The notes beneath the pieces were generated by a model. It did not search any database and was not told the origin of the DNA. It saw nothing but the letters and a program-made list of their open reading frames with translations. This document shows, one piece after another, positions 14,589 to 22,475 of a stretch of DNA of 32,071 nucleotides. Every line of letters starts with the position of its first letter. Positions within the stretch are counted from its first letter, which is position 1. The stretch spans positions 1 through 32,071 of the forward strand of contig CAZMZP010000027.1 of assembly GCA_964570935.1 (NCBI GenBank), given 5' to 3'. The DNA is from JAFGJU01 sp964570935 (GTDB lineage Bacteria > Eisenbacteria > RBG-16-71-46 > JAFGJU01). The translations under genes were made by a program, and so were the position numbers.

Positions 14589-16862
14589 TCACGGAAGCCC
14601 CGAACGTCTCCGGAACCACCATTCGAGAGCGAGCAGGCACGTGAACAGAACGAGCAGTACAGGATGATTCCAGAGGCGGACCTGGCGCTCGACGACAACC
14701 TTATCCCCGAAGGCGCTTATCTCGCGCACCAGTCTTTCGAGTTGCGCTTCGTCCATCCGGCCTGTCCGCGCGTCGCCGGCCCTGAAAGACTTGCCCCCCG
14801 ACGCCTGCGCGACGTACGAGAGGAGGCGCGGGTCGGGGAAGAGACTCCTGTCCTCTGCTCCGGTTGTGTCGACCATGAAGCTGCCGCGAGAACTGAGCGC
14901 TTTACCGGCCTGAGAGCCGGAGGCAGTGTAGCTGTACGCTCCGGGCTCGAGACGGCCGAACGCGGGCGCCCGGCCCTCCGCGGGGGCGACATCACCCTTT
15001 GTCCCGCCTTGGGCAGCGCCGGAGACGTGCGTCCGCGCTCCGCCGGCGTCCGTCACCTCGACCCTCACGGCCGACGTGTCGTCGACTCCCCTCACCAGAA
15101 ACCGCACGTCGTCACCCGATTCGAACACCCATCTGGCCGGCACGACCGCGAACCTGCGTTGACCTCCGGTCTCGGACAGCCACGAAACGGCGTTCGAGAC
15201 AAGCCCGGGAAACAGTCTCTTCGAGCCGCCCACGCCGGGCAGAGTGAAACCCCACCTCCAGAACCCACCGGCTCCGGCCAGCAGGACTCTTCCCCTGCCG
15301 AAGCTGCCGGCCACCAGGAGCGGCCAGGCCTCGTCCTCGGAGCGGCCCTCCAGAAGTACGGACGCGCCGGGTTCGGCCCGGTCCACGGCGGCAACCCCCA
15401 TGAGCGGCGAGACGTCCTTCCAGCTATCTCTGATGAGCGCCGGGTCGTTCTCCACCTGGCACACCGGGTGCTGCGCGCCCCGGTCAGTCAGCGCGACGTC
15501 CATGAGGCGCTGGGGACCCCAGCTCTGGGCCGGCCTGAGCGATACAGGAAGGAGCTCGCGCGCCTCGGCAGGCGCCTGCGCCAGGCCGTCCACGCCGGCA
15601 AACAGGACCCCGCCGCCCGACGACACGAATTCGGAGATGGTCCGCCAAACCCCGGGAGCCAGATGCCCGGCGGCGCCGTCGCCGACGATGACGACCGCGG
15701 CCCCGGCCAACCCCGGCGGAACTCCGGTGCTCACGTTCCTGACGCGCGGCGAGCCCGCATTCCAGCCCTTGACCAGCGAAACCGTTGTCTCGAGCCTGGG
15801 GTCGGACTCCAGAGCGCGTTTCAGGAACCTGAAATCCCAGGTCAGGTCGCCCTCCAGGTAGACGACCTTGAGCCTCTCGCTCACCGCCTCGACGGCAAAG
15901 TATTTTGCGTTGTTGAGCCCGGAGATTTCCCGTTTGACCGCCGGCACGCGCACTTCGTAGAAATGCACGCCGGCAGTCGCGGGGCGTACCGACAGCAGGA
16001 GCTCGGAGTGAGCCGAGCCCGCGAGCCTGACTCGCCCCGCCGAGACCGGGAGCCCGGCCTCCGATATTGTGACCGGCAGCTCGAGATTCTCCAACCCGTG
16101 GCCCTTCACGCGCACCAGCACCGGGATCTCGCTCCCGGTGAAGCCGGTGGACGGCGAGAGCACCTCGCTCACTTCGGCGTCTCTGAACCGTCCCTCCTCA
16201 GCCGCCGCCACCGTGTACACAGGGAATGAGAGAGTGCGCGCCACACCGGAAGGGTCAGGACCGTAGGACGCGGCGCCGTCCGAAACCAGGACGACCGCCG
16301 CTGGCGCATTCCCGATTCTCCTGCCGGCCTCCGTCAGAGCGAGCCCGAGGGCGCTGCGGGGCGCACCGACGCGCGCGGCTGGCGCGGCGTCCCGTCCCGG
16401 CTGGGGCACGGCAGTCACCAACTCCTCGGGGCCGGTCTCAGTCAGCGTGTCCGAGAAGACGAAGAGCTGCTTCTCGAACCTTCGCGGGAGCTTCTCGGCA
16501 AGCGCCGCGCTGAACTCAGCAGCCACGCTGGCCCTCGATCGAGCTGAGTCGCCCTCAGCACCCGGCAGGTACGGCAGGTTCATGCTGGCCGAACCGTCGA
16601 CCAGAACCATCACATTCAATCTCCTGTTCTCTCTGGATCTGATGTTGATGGATGGCTGGAGCAGAGCCAGGGCAACGCACGCGAACGCGAGGACTCTGAG
16701 CGTTATCAGGAACCGCCTCTTACCGGCGTTGAAGTCCCCACGCGCCCGGCTGTAGATATACACCGACAGAAGCGCCAGCAGCACGGCCGTGCCGGCGACG
16801 AGCGGCCACGAGGCGATTGGAGTGAAAGTCAGCTTCCTGGCGGTGAAAAGTAGAGTAAGCAT
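14589..16862 (-). CDS. VWA-domain membrane protein with glutamine-amidotransferase-like domain
   Basis: The 757-aa protein has two N-terminal membrane helices (about 16-38 and 51-70) and one near the C-terminus (HPVLLVLFTCLLALEWWF). Between them is a von Willebrand A domain with the MIDAS metal motif DGSAS (D89, S91, S93) and a later VVLVSDGAA strand. Beta-sandwich regions follow (LRLAGSAHSELLLSV style). Next is an amidotransferase-like Rossmann segment (AAVVIVGDGAAGHLAPGVW, FVSSGGGVLFAGVDGL), then VSWLSETGGQRRFAV and further Ig-like sequence. This layout matches the VWA/DUF1355-type proteins that often accompany MoxR-DUF58-BatA loci, but none of those partners is present here. The ATG at 16862 has no ribosome site and lies about 9 bases below a predicted start of transcription. 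A TTG two codons upstream is unlikely. Confidence 0.85.
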   Translation of the reverse strand: MLTLLFTARKLTFTPIASWPLVAGTAVLLALLSVYIYSRARGDFNAGKRRFLITLRVLAFACVALALLQPSINIRSRENRRLNVMVLVDGSASMNLPYLPGAEGDSARSRASVAAEFSAALAEKLPRRFEKQLFVFSDTLTETGPEELVTAVPQPGRDAAPAARVGAPRSALGLALTEAGRRIGNAPAAVVLVSDGAASYGPDPSGVARTLSFPVYTVAAAEEGRFRDAEVSEVLSPSTGFTGSEIPVLVRVKGHGLENLELPVTISEAGLPVSAGRVRLAGSAHSELLLSVRPATAGVHFYEVRVPAVKREISGLNNAKYFAVEAVSERLKVVYLEGDLTWDFRFLKRALESDPRLETTVSLVKGWNAGSPRVRNVSTGVPPGLAGAAVVIVGDGAAGHLAPGVWRTISEFVSSGGGVLFAGVDGLAQAPAEARELLPVSLRPAQSWGPQRLMDVALTDRGAQHPVCQVENDPALIRDSWKDVSPLMGVAAVDRAEPGASVLLEGRSEDEAWPLLVAGSFGRGRVLLAGAGGFWRWGFTLPGVGGSKRLFPGLVSNAVSWLSETGGQRRFAVVPARWVFESGDDVRFLVRGVDDTSAVRVEVTDAGGARTHVSGAAQGGTKGDVAPAEGRAPAFGRLEPGAYSYTASGSQAGKALSSRGSFMVDTTGAEDRSLFPDPRLLSYVAQASGGKSFRAGDARTGRMDEAQLERLVREISAFGDKVVVERQVRLWNHPVLLVLFTCLLALEWWFRRRSGLP

Positions 16863-16877
16863 ATTCAAACCAGACGG

Positions 16878-16886
16878 AGTATAGCA
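16878..16886 (-). promoter_or_regulatory. Extended -10 promoter of the VWA gene
   Basis: On the minus strand TG (16886-16885), one base, then TATACT (16883-16878, 5 of 6) forms an extended -10 element. No good -35 lies at 17 bases, as is usual for this promoter type. Transcription would begin near 16871, only about 9 bases before the ATG at 16862. A separate perfect TTGACA (16970-16965) with a poor -10 at 18 bases lies farther upstream. Confidence 0.5.
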
Positions 16887-16995
16887 GAAACCTGATTACG
16901 GGGGACGCAAAGCGGAGTGTTCGGGTAGTGCAACGAGAGAACGTTAGCGGACTCGTCGTGGGGGTGTCAACAGGAATTTCGCGGCCGGGCGCAAT

Positions 16996-17015
16996 CGCTC
17001 CCGCAACCGGGAGCG
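16996..17015 (-). terminator. Hairpin after the STAS gene, weak terminator candidate
   Basis: CGCTCCC (16996-17002) pairs perfectly with GGGAGCG (17009-17015) around a 6-base loop, about 30 bases past the STAS gene stop. There is no T-run on the minus strand, so it is not a standard intrinsic terminator. It could protect the 3' end of the operon transcript or act with Rho. Confidence 0.3.
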
Positions 17016-17045
17016 AGCGCTGTCAGTCCGGGCAGCCGTGGGAGA

Positions 17046-17921
17046 CTACTCCCGGCTGTCGTCGGTCCGGCCGGACTCGGCGTACTTCCTGCGCTTGTCC
17101 TTGCTTTCCAGGTTCAGGCGCTTGAGCAGGGCGAACACTGCCAGCGGGCTCAGCGCCTGTCTGTGGCCTCTCTTGGAAAGCTCCTTCCGGATCCTCAGGC
17201 AACCTTGCTCCGGGTCTTCCTTCACGATCTCGAAGAGCAGGGCGTCGAGGCCCTTGTTCTCGGGGCGCACCACTGCACCCGGTTGCGCCGCCACGCCTGC
17301 CTGCGCTTCCGCGGGTCGAACTTCCGGCCCGGGGCGTGCCACGTAGCTTGCCGACACGGGCGCCTCGGCCAGAAGCACCGTCCCGGCGGTCTTGACGTTG
17401 GGGCCGGCGTTCGTGCTGGTACACACGCTCTCGGCGCCGGCGCCCTCCGCGTGAGGCGCCGCCGCAGTGTCACCGGGCTCGCCGGTCACGCCGCCGCCGT
17501 TAGTTCCGGTCACGTCCGTTCCACCCAGCCCGGCACGCCCGGCCTGCGCGCCATGGTGAATTCTGTTCCTGTCGAATTTCTCGACCGCGGCCTCGACAGT
17601 TCTGTAGGACTCCAGGATGTTATGGAACTCCAGGAGCTCGAACACCTCGGCCACCTCCGGCGTCATGCCGGCCAGCTTCAGGTCGCCTCCGCTCTCCCGT
17701 ATTCCCCGGATCTCGCTTATGAAGATGCCCCACCCCGCACTGCTGATGTAGCTCACTTTGCTCAGGTCTATCGCGACCTCGAACTGCTGGTCCTTGAGCA
17801 GGTACTGGAGCCTCCTCTCCAGCTCGTGCGACGTGGTGGTGTCTATCTGTCCGAGCACTCTGACCACGGCCACCTGGTAGCGCGAGCCGGCCTGTTCGAC
17901 TATTACATCAATGCCCTTCAT
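17046..17921 (-). CDS. STAS-domain anti-sigma-factor antagonist-like protein with C-terminal HTH-like domain
   Basis: Residues 1-115 are a STAS domain of the SpoIIAA/RsbV type: VRVLGQIDTTTSHELERRL, then VAIDLSKVSYISSAGWGIFI, where S61 lines up with the serine phosphorylated by RsbW/SpoIIAB kinases. A disordered Ala/Gly/Pro/Thr-rich linker covers 120-222. The last 65 residues (LDALLFEIVKEDPEQGCLRI, then SPLAVFALLKRLNLESKDKRRKYAES) look like a winged or transposase-type HTH. They resemble the C-terminal HTH-like domain of the phosphatase encoded just upstream. A tail like this is not usual on STAS antagonists. The ATG overlaps the phosphatase stop by four bases (ATGA), and GGAGG lies about 11 bases before it. 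It is the last gene of the apparent four-gene operon and presumably the substrate of the kinase and phosphatase. Confidence 0.88.
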   Translation of the reverse strand: MKGIDVIVEQAGSRYQVAVVRVLGQIDTTTSHELERRLQYLLKDQQFEVAIDLSKVSYISSAGWGIFISEIRGIRESGGDLKLAGMTPEVAEVFELLEFHNILESYRTVEAAVEKFDRNRIHHGAQAGRAGLGGTDVTGTNGGGVTGEPGDTAAAPHAEGAGAESVCTSTNAGPNVKTAGTVLLAEAPVSASYVARPGPEVRPAEAQAGVAAQPGAVVRPENKGLDALLFEIVKEDPEQGCLRIRKELSKRGHRQALSPLAVFALLKRLNLESKDKRRKYAESGRTDDSRE

Positions 17922-20524
17922 TTGCTCTCATCCTCCCCTGCTGGATATTGTTGAGTGCCAGAATGCACCGCTTCCTCTACCGGAGCGGCTTCCAAGGTTT
18001 CTTCCACGCGCTCTGCCGCCTGCGCGGCCGCCGCTGTTTCTTTCACCCGCTCCTCGACCGGCGCGGCCTCCACGGCCTCGCTGACGGCCGCCTCCTCGCG
18101 CTCCTCGACGTCGAGGTCCATTATCTTCCTGCCTCCGTCGGAGGCGAATTCCTGTCTCTGCTCCTTCGTGCTCAGCCGAAGCCGCTTGAGACACTCGTAG
18201 ACTTTCCTGGGCTGTACGTCCAGCCGGCCGTGCTCCTCGCCGCCCAGAACCTGGCATATGCGCTTGGGGCCGTAGGACGGCGCCTCGGTAACAATCTTCA
18301 AGATCTCCTGCTGCACCTCGAGGCTCACGCGGCCGATTTTCTCGGACGCCCTGGAGACCTTGTCCTTTAGACCCACCTCGCCCAGCTCACGCACTCTCCG
18401 CCGGTACTTGTAGTACGTGGAAGGAGACACGTGCATTATCTCGCACGCCTCCTCCACCGACAGTCCGTCCTGTTCGACGAGCCCGATGAGCTTCTTCCTC
18501 ACATCATATAGTATATCGTCAGCTACGGCCTTCTCCTTGATGGCCACCAGCGTGATGTCGTCGTTCTGGGGCTCGCCGCCCGTGAAGGCCGCTATCTCCT
18601 CGGCCAGTGTCGCGGCAAACTCCTGCGGCGCAAGCTCCCCGTGTTTCTTTATGGCCCTGAGCAGTCGTTCCTCGCCGAACTGCTCTTTCTCCTTGTTCAT
18701 GGCCTCGGTGATGCCGTCGGTGTAGATGACCAGCATGTCCGACTGCTTGAGTTTGATGCTCTCGGAGTCCATGGTCTTCTCGAAAAGCGTGCGGTCGGCC
18801 AGGTCGATCCCGACCGGGAACCCCTTCGGGTTAAGGAAGTAGGTCTCGTCCGAATCTCCCCTGTACAGGATCATGGGGTTGTGACCCGCGCTGGCGAAAC
18901 TTATGACCCTGTGCCTGGAGTCGAGGACGACATAGAAGATGGTCACGAACATGCCCTTCTTCATGTCCTCAGTCACAAAACTGTTGAGTCGCGCGACAAC
19001 GTCCCGGGCGCACTTGTTGCCCCTGGCCTCCATCCTGAGAGCCGTCCTTATCATGGTCATGACCAGCGACCCCGGCACTCCCTTGCCCGAGACGTCCGCC
19101 ACGACTATGCCCAGCGTGTCGTCGTCAACCCACACAAAATCGTAATAGTCCCCGCCCACTTCCTTGGCGGCCCTGTACATCGTGCCTATCTCGAACCCCT
19201 GCGCGTCGGGCACGCACCTGGGCAGGAGCGACTGCTGTATCTCCTGGGCAACCTGCATCTCCTTCTGGAGCCGTTCCTGCTCCACGACGCTCTGCTGCGC
19301 CTTCCTGAAGCGTGACGTGATCTCGTTGAAGGTCCTGGCGATCTCGTCTATCTCGTCCGGTCCGCCCTCTTCGAGGTGCCTGTCAAGCATCCCTTCTCCG
19401 ATTGCGCGCACGCCGTCTGTCAGCTTCTGGAGCGGCCTCACAAACAGCGAAACCACGAACCACACGGCCACGGAGCCCAGGGCGAGGACCAGGAGCCCCG
19501 TGCCGACACTGGTGGCCCTGGCCTCCCGGATCTTGCTCCGGATGAGGTCGCGCTTCACGTCGACGTGTACGCGGCCCAGCTCCTTGGCCGGCTTCCCGGG
19601 CACCTGTATCAGCACGCGAGAAGACAGCGATATGAAGCTCCTGCGGCGCTCGGCCGCGCTCTCCGGTGCCTGCCGGAGGATCTCTTCGTAGGGTTTGAAT
19701 AGCTGCGACGGCTTGTCGCTGGCCCAGACGTTGCCGTCAGAATCGACCACGACCACGCTCGCGATCTCGGGGTTTTCCCTGATGGCCTGCGCGACCGTCT
19801 CGTTGAGCAGCGTCTGCTCCACTGACAGGGACACTCGCGAGAGCAGAACCTCGCTGCTCTGGCTCGCGATGGTGTTGGACACGGCGTTGGCCCCGGTCAC
19901 CACCTCGCTAGTTATCGTCCTTTCGTGCCTCATCATGGAGAACACCAGGCCGACGGCCACGATCAGAGACAGGACGCCGGACGCGTACAGGCTGAACTTG
20001 AACCTCAGGCTCCTGTGCCAGATGGGCTTCTTCCACGCCAGCGGAAGCCGCTTGCGCCTGCCGAGCAGGTTCTTTTTCATTGTGAGGACGTTCCCGGAGG
20101 CGGTGACGTTGTACGCCACCTCGTCCATCAGCCGGTTCATCAGGAAGAGCCCGAGACCCCCCTTCCTGCCGGTGGCCACGTACCGCCTCAGGTCGGGCAC
20201 GTGCACCTTGTTCAGGTCGAAGCTCTCGCCCTGGTCGGTGAGGGAGATGGAGATGTTGTTGGTCCCCTGCGCCGAGATGGTGACCTGTATCGAGCCCTTC
20301 TTCTCCCTGTAGGCGTGCCTCACGATGTTGGAGCAGGCCTCGTCGATAGCCAACTTCATGGACGTGGTGGTCTTCGAGGCCACGTTCAATTCCGCGCACA
20401 CCTTGTCCACGAAGTCCCGGACCTGGCCCAGGTATTTCTCTTCGCCGGGCACCTCAAGCTGGAATCTCTTGGCGCTCCGCTCGCCCAGTAGCCGCTCGCT
20501 CAGGGTCTTGTTGATGAGAGTCAT
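17918..20524 (-). CDS. Membrane-bound RsbW-type kinase / SpoIIE-type phosphatase fusion with C-terminal helix-turn-helix domains
   Basis: The 868-aa protein reads as six parts. (1) HATPase of the RsbW/SpoIIAB kind, about 15-150, with N-box DEACSN (E62, N66), DQGE (D97) and GGLGLFLMN (122-130). (2) Membrane helix 178-197. (3) Extracytoplasmic sensor 198-337, then helix 338-361. (4) HAMP and coiled coil, 362-435. (5) PP2C phosphatase of the RsbU/SpoIIE kind, 436-665, with metal-site residues D459 (GGDYYDF), D477 (ADVSGKG), D603 (YTDG) and D655/D656 (NDDIT). (6) HTH at 688-722 (VEEACEIMHVSPSTYYKYRR) and a second HTH-like domain at 734-788. An acidic Ala/Glu tail follows. The ATG at 20524 lies one base after the upstream stop with GGGGGAG ahead; the 28 residues before it in frame were rejected. 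It likely both phosphorylates and dephosphorylates the STAS partner. Confidence 0.9.
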   Translation of the reverse strand: MTLINKTLSERLLGERSAKRFQLEVPGEEKYLGQVRDFVDKVCAELNVASKTTTSMKLAIDEACSNIVRHAYREKKGSIQVTISAQGTNNISISLTDQGESFDLNKVHVPDLRRYVATGRKGGLGLFLMNRLMDEVAYNVTASGNVLTMKKNLLGRRKRLPLAWKKPIWHRSLRFKFSLYASGVLSLIVAVGLVFSMMRHERTITSEVVTGANAVSNTIASQSSEVLLSRVSLSVEQTLLNETVAQAIRENPEIASVVVVDSDGNVWASDKPSQLFKPYEEILRQAPESAAERRRSFISLSSRVLIQVPGKPAKELGRVHVDVKRDLIRSKIREARATSVGTGLLVLALGSVAVWFVVSLFVRPLQKLTDGVRAIGEGMLDRHLEEGGPDEIDEIARTFNEITSRFRKAQQSVVEQERLQKEMQVAQEIQQSLLPRCVPDAQGFEIGTMYRAAKEVGGDYYDFVWVDDDTLGIVVADVSGKGVPGSLVMTMIRTALRMEARGNKCARDVVARLNSFVTEDMKKGMFVTIFYVVLDSRHRVISFASAGHNPMILYRGDSDETYFLNPKGFPVGIDLADRTLFEKTMDSESIKLKQSDMLVIYTDGITEAMNKEKEQFGEERLLRAIKKHGELAPQEFAATLAEEIAAFTGGEPQNDDITLVAIKEKAVADDILYDVRKKLIGLVEQDGLSVEEACEIMHVSPSTYYKYRRRVRELGEVGLKDKVSRASEKIGRVSLEVQQEILKIVTEAPSYGPKRICQVLGGEEHGRLDVQPRKVYECLKRLRLSTKEQRQEFASDGGRKIMDLDVEEREEAAVSEAVEAAPVEERVKETAAAAQAAERVEETLEAAPVEEAVHSGTQQYPAGEDESK

Positions 20525-20525
20525 G

Positions 20526-22418
20526 CTAATCAGCTCCCCCTTCGCCAGAGGAGAGTCTGGCCTTGGCCTTCTCGATGTTCTTCGCCACCATCTCGTTCTG
20601 AGGGTCAAGCGCCAGGATCTTCTTCCAGGCCTCGATCGCCTTCCCGTACTCGCCCGAGTTGAAGTGACTCATGCCCTCCACGTAGAGCGTTCTTATGTTC
20701 TCTTCGACCTTCCGCACTTGCGGCGACAACCGCTCATCTATCATGGCCGCGAGCCGACGGCCGTCCGGGTCGGAAGGCAGTATTGTCAGCATGTCCTGCA
20801 CTCTGGCCTTCGCCTCAGCGTAATCTCCTCTTTCATACGCCCTGACGGCGCCGGTGTAGTGGGTCAGCGCCTCAATTCTAAAATTGGCCTCGGTCAGACT
20901 CTCGCCGACTCCCTGCAGGGCCGCCGCTGCAGTTTCCTGGCCACGCCTTGCTTCGGGATTGTTCGGGTCCAGCAGGAGCACCCTGTTCCAGGCCATCGAG
21001 GCCTCCAGATGCTTCCCGGAGGCGGCCAGCTTCCTGGCCTCGACGGCCTGCGACGCGACCTCAACTGTGGTCAGAGAGTCCACGCGGACCAGGCCGGCCA
21101 GAACGCCGGCGTTCGTTGAATCCAGCTGGGCAGCCAGCCTCAGCCTGAGGCCGGCCGCTCCCAGTTCACCGTTCTTCACGTGCTCCGCGGCAAGCTCCGT
21201 CAGCCAGCGCACCTTGGCCTGCCGCTCCACTGTCGCGGCTTCAGCGTCGGTCTTCCTGGCAAGGGCCTCCTTCGCGCTCGCGAGGCCCGCCGTTGCTCCC
21301 GCGTTTCCGGAATCGTACTCGAGCACCATCTTCCATTCCTCCACCGCGGCGGCGTGGTTGCCCTGGCCCGTGGCCTCCGTGGCCAATCGAGCATGGGCTT
21401 CCTGCTTGTTGGTCTTCTCTTCGACCAGCATCCTGGCCACGTCGCGCTCGCGCTCCAGCTTCTCGCGCCCGGCCTTCACGTGCACCGGGTCGCCGAAACT
21501 CGCGGACACCGAGAACTGATGGAGGTTTCCGAGCTCGGCGTTGGAAAGCGAGTAGTCAAATGAGTAGTTTCTCCACCTCACACCCACCCCGGCCGTCAGT
21601 TTTCCTTCCCTGAGGCCGGCGCGGAGTGCCACGGTCTTCGCTGCTACGTACTCCCCTCCCAGGGAAACGCCGGCGGGGGATTTCTCCGGGAGCGAGACTT
21701 CCAGGCCGAACAGCCCCGCGTCCTGGCCGCCCCGGAAGCCGGCCCTGTAGGAGGCGCCGAACCTCATTGAGCCCGGTGTCTTCTCCACTTTCTCGACCAA
21801 CTTGAGCGCGGCGCCGGGCGTGTCACGGAAAGACGCCCCGACGGTCAGGCCTTTTAAGTACGGCACGGGATACAGCGCCCCGAAGTCCAGGCCCACGCCG
21901 TCCGCGCCCGAATCCCCCATCCTCTGACTGACGACCTTGATGGACGTTCCGAGTCTCAGGTCGTAGGGCGCCTTGAACGGAAGCGAGCGGCCGTACGAGA
22001 ACAGCATCTGGGTCTGCGAGAAATCGATGTCCCCAAGGCTCGCGCTCCTGTCGTCGTACGCGTGTATGCCGTCGGTGCCGACCCGCAGGAAGGCGAAGCC
22101 GACCCCCCCGAACCTGACTGTGGGCTGACAGACCGAGAAGAAGTCGTAGGAGCTCCCCTCGAACAGCGTCGAATGAAACGCGGTCAGGCCCGTCTGAGCG
22201 AGGTCCGCGAGGCCGGCCGGGTTCCAGTAGAGTGACGTGGCGTCGTCGGACACAGCCGTGAAGGCACCTCCCATGCCCAACGCCCTGGATCCGGCGCCGA
22301 GCGCGAACACGCTCTCGGTGCCGCCGGACGAGTCGCTCGCCGCCAGCGCGGCGCCCGGCCCCGAGGCCAGCGCCACGGCGCAGGAGCAAGCGATTATGTA
22401 CCCGACTGTCCCTTTCAT
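20526..22418 (-). CDS. PorV/PorQ-like outer-membrane barrel with C-terminal TPR repeats
   Basis: The 630-aa protein has a signal peptide (cleavage near AALA-AS, residue 27). The PorV-type start FALGAGSRALGMGGAFTAVSDDATSLYWNPAGLA is at about 38-71. A barrel with many glycine-rich strands continues to about residue 325 (TVGASFRDTPG, SMRFGASYRAGF, VALRAGLREGKLTAGVGVRW). From about 340 to the end helical repeats take over, with TPR-like motifs (HAAAVEEWKMVLEYDSGNAGA; EASMAWNRVLLLDPNNPEA; YAEAKARVQDMLTILPSD; YGKAIEAWKKILALDPQN). In type IX secretion PorV carries cargo to the surface; whether this protein does so is inference. The TPRs would lie in the periplasm. It follows the giant gene by 37 bases and its leader copies the end of that gene. 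The phosphatase gene starts one base after its stop. Confidence 0.9.
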   Translation of the reverse strand: MKGTVGYIIACSCAVALASGPGAALAASDSSGGTESVFALGAGSRALGMGGAFTAVSDDATSLYWNPAGLADLAQTGLTAFHSTLFEGSSYDFFSVCQPTVRFGGVGFAFLRVGTDGIHAYDDRSASLGDIDFSQTQMLFSYGRSLPFKAPYDLRLGTSIKVVSQRMGDSGADGVGLDFGALYPVPYLKGLTVGASFRDTPGAALKLVEKVEKTPGSMRFGASYRAGFRGGQDAGLFGLEVSLPEKSPAGVSLGGEYVAAKTVALRAGLREGKLTAGVGVRWRNYSFDYSLSNAELGNLHQFSVSASFGDPVHVKAGREKLERERDVARMLVEEKTNKQEAHARLATEATGQGNHAAAVEEWKMVLEYDSGNAGATAGLASAKEALARKTDAEAATVERQAKVRWLTELAAEHVKNGELGAAGLRLRLAAQLDSTNAGVLAGLVRVDSLTTVEVASQAVEARKLAASGKHLEASMAWNRVLLLDPNNPEARRGQETAAAALQGVGESLTEANFRIEALTHYTGAVRAYERGDYAEAKARVQDMLTILPSDPDGRRLAAMIDERLSPQVRKVEENIRTLYVEGMSHFNSGEYGKAIEAWKKILALDPQNEMVAKNIEKAKARLSSGEGGAD

Positions 22419-22475
22419 TTCGCCACCGCTATCTCTGTGTGCTTCATGGCCGACTTCATTTCGCCACCGCTATCT
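22414..22475. repeat. 21-bp direct repeat at the giant gene / PorV-like gene junction
   Basis: TTCATTTCGCCACCGCTATCT occurs at 22414-22434 and again, identical, at 22455-22475, with a 41-bp period. The right copy is the coding end of the giant gene (its last codons and stop). The left copy is the leader, ribosome-site region and ATG of the PorV-like gene. It looks like a local duplication that placed a translation start on the copied end. Confidence 0.85.

Noticed and set aside
14577..16229. 550-aa plus-strand open frame
   Set aside because: Antisense to the VWA gene; composition is Arg/Pro/Gly/His-rich with no domain.
17918..18520. Transposase remnant at the phosphatase C-terminus
   Set aside because: The HTH-like domains are in frame with the phosphatase, a similar one occurs in the STAS partner, and no DDE catalytic part or inverted repeats are present; a domain fusion fits better.
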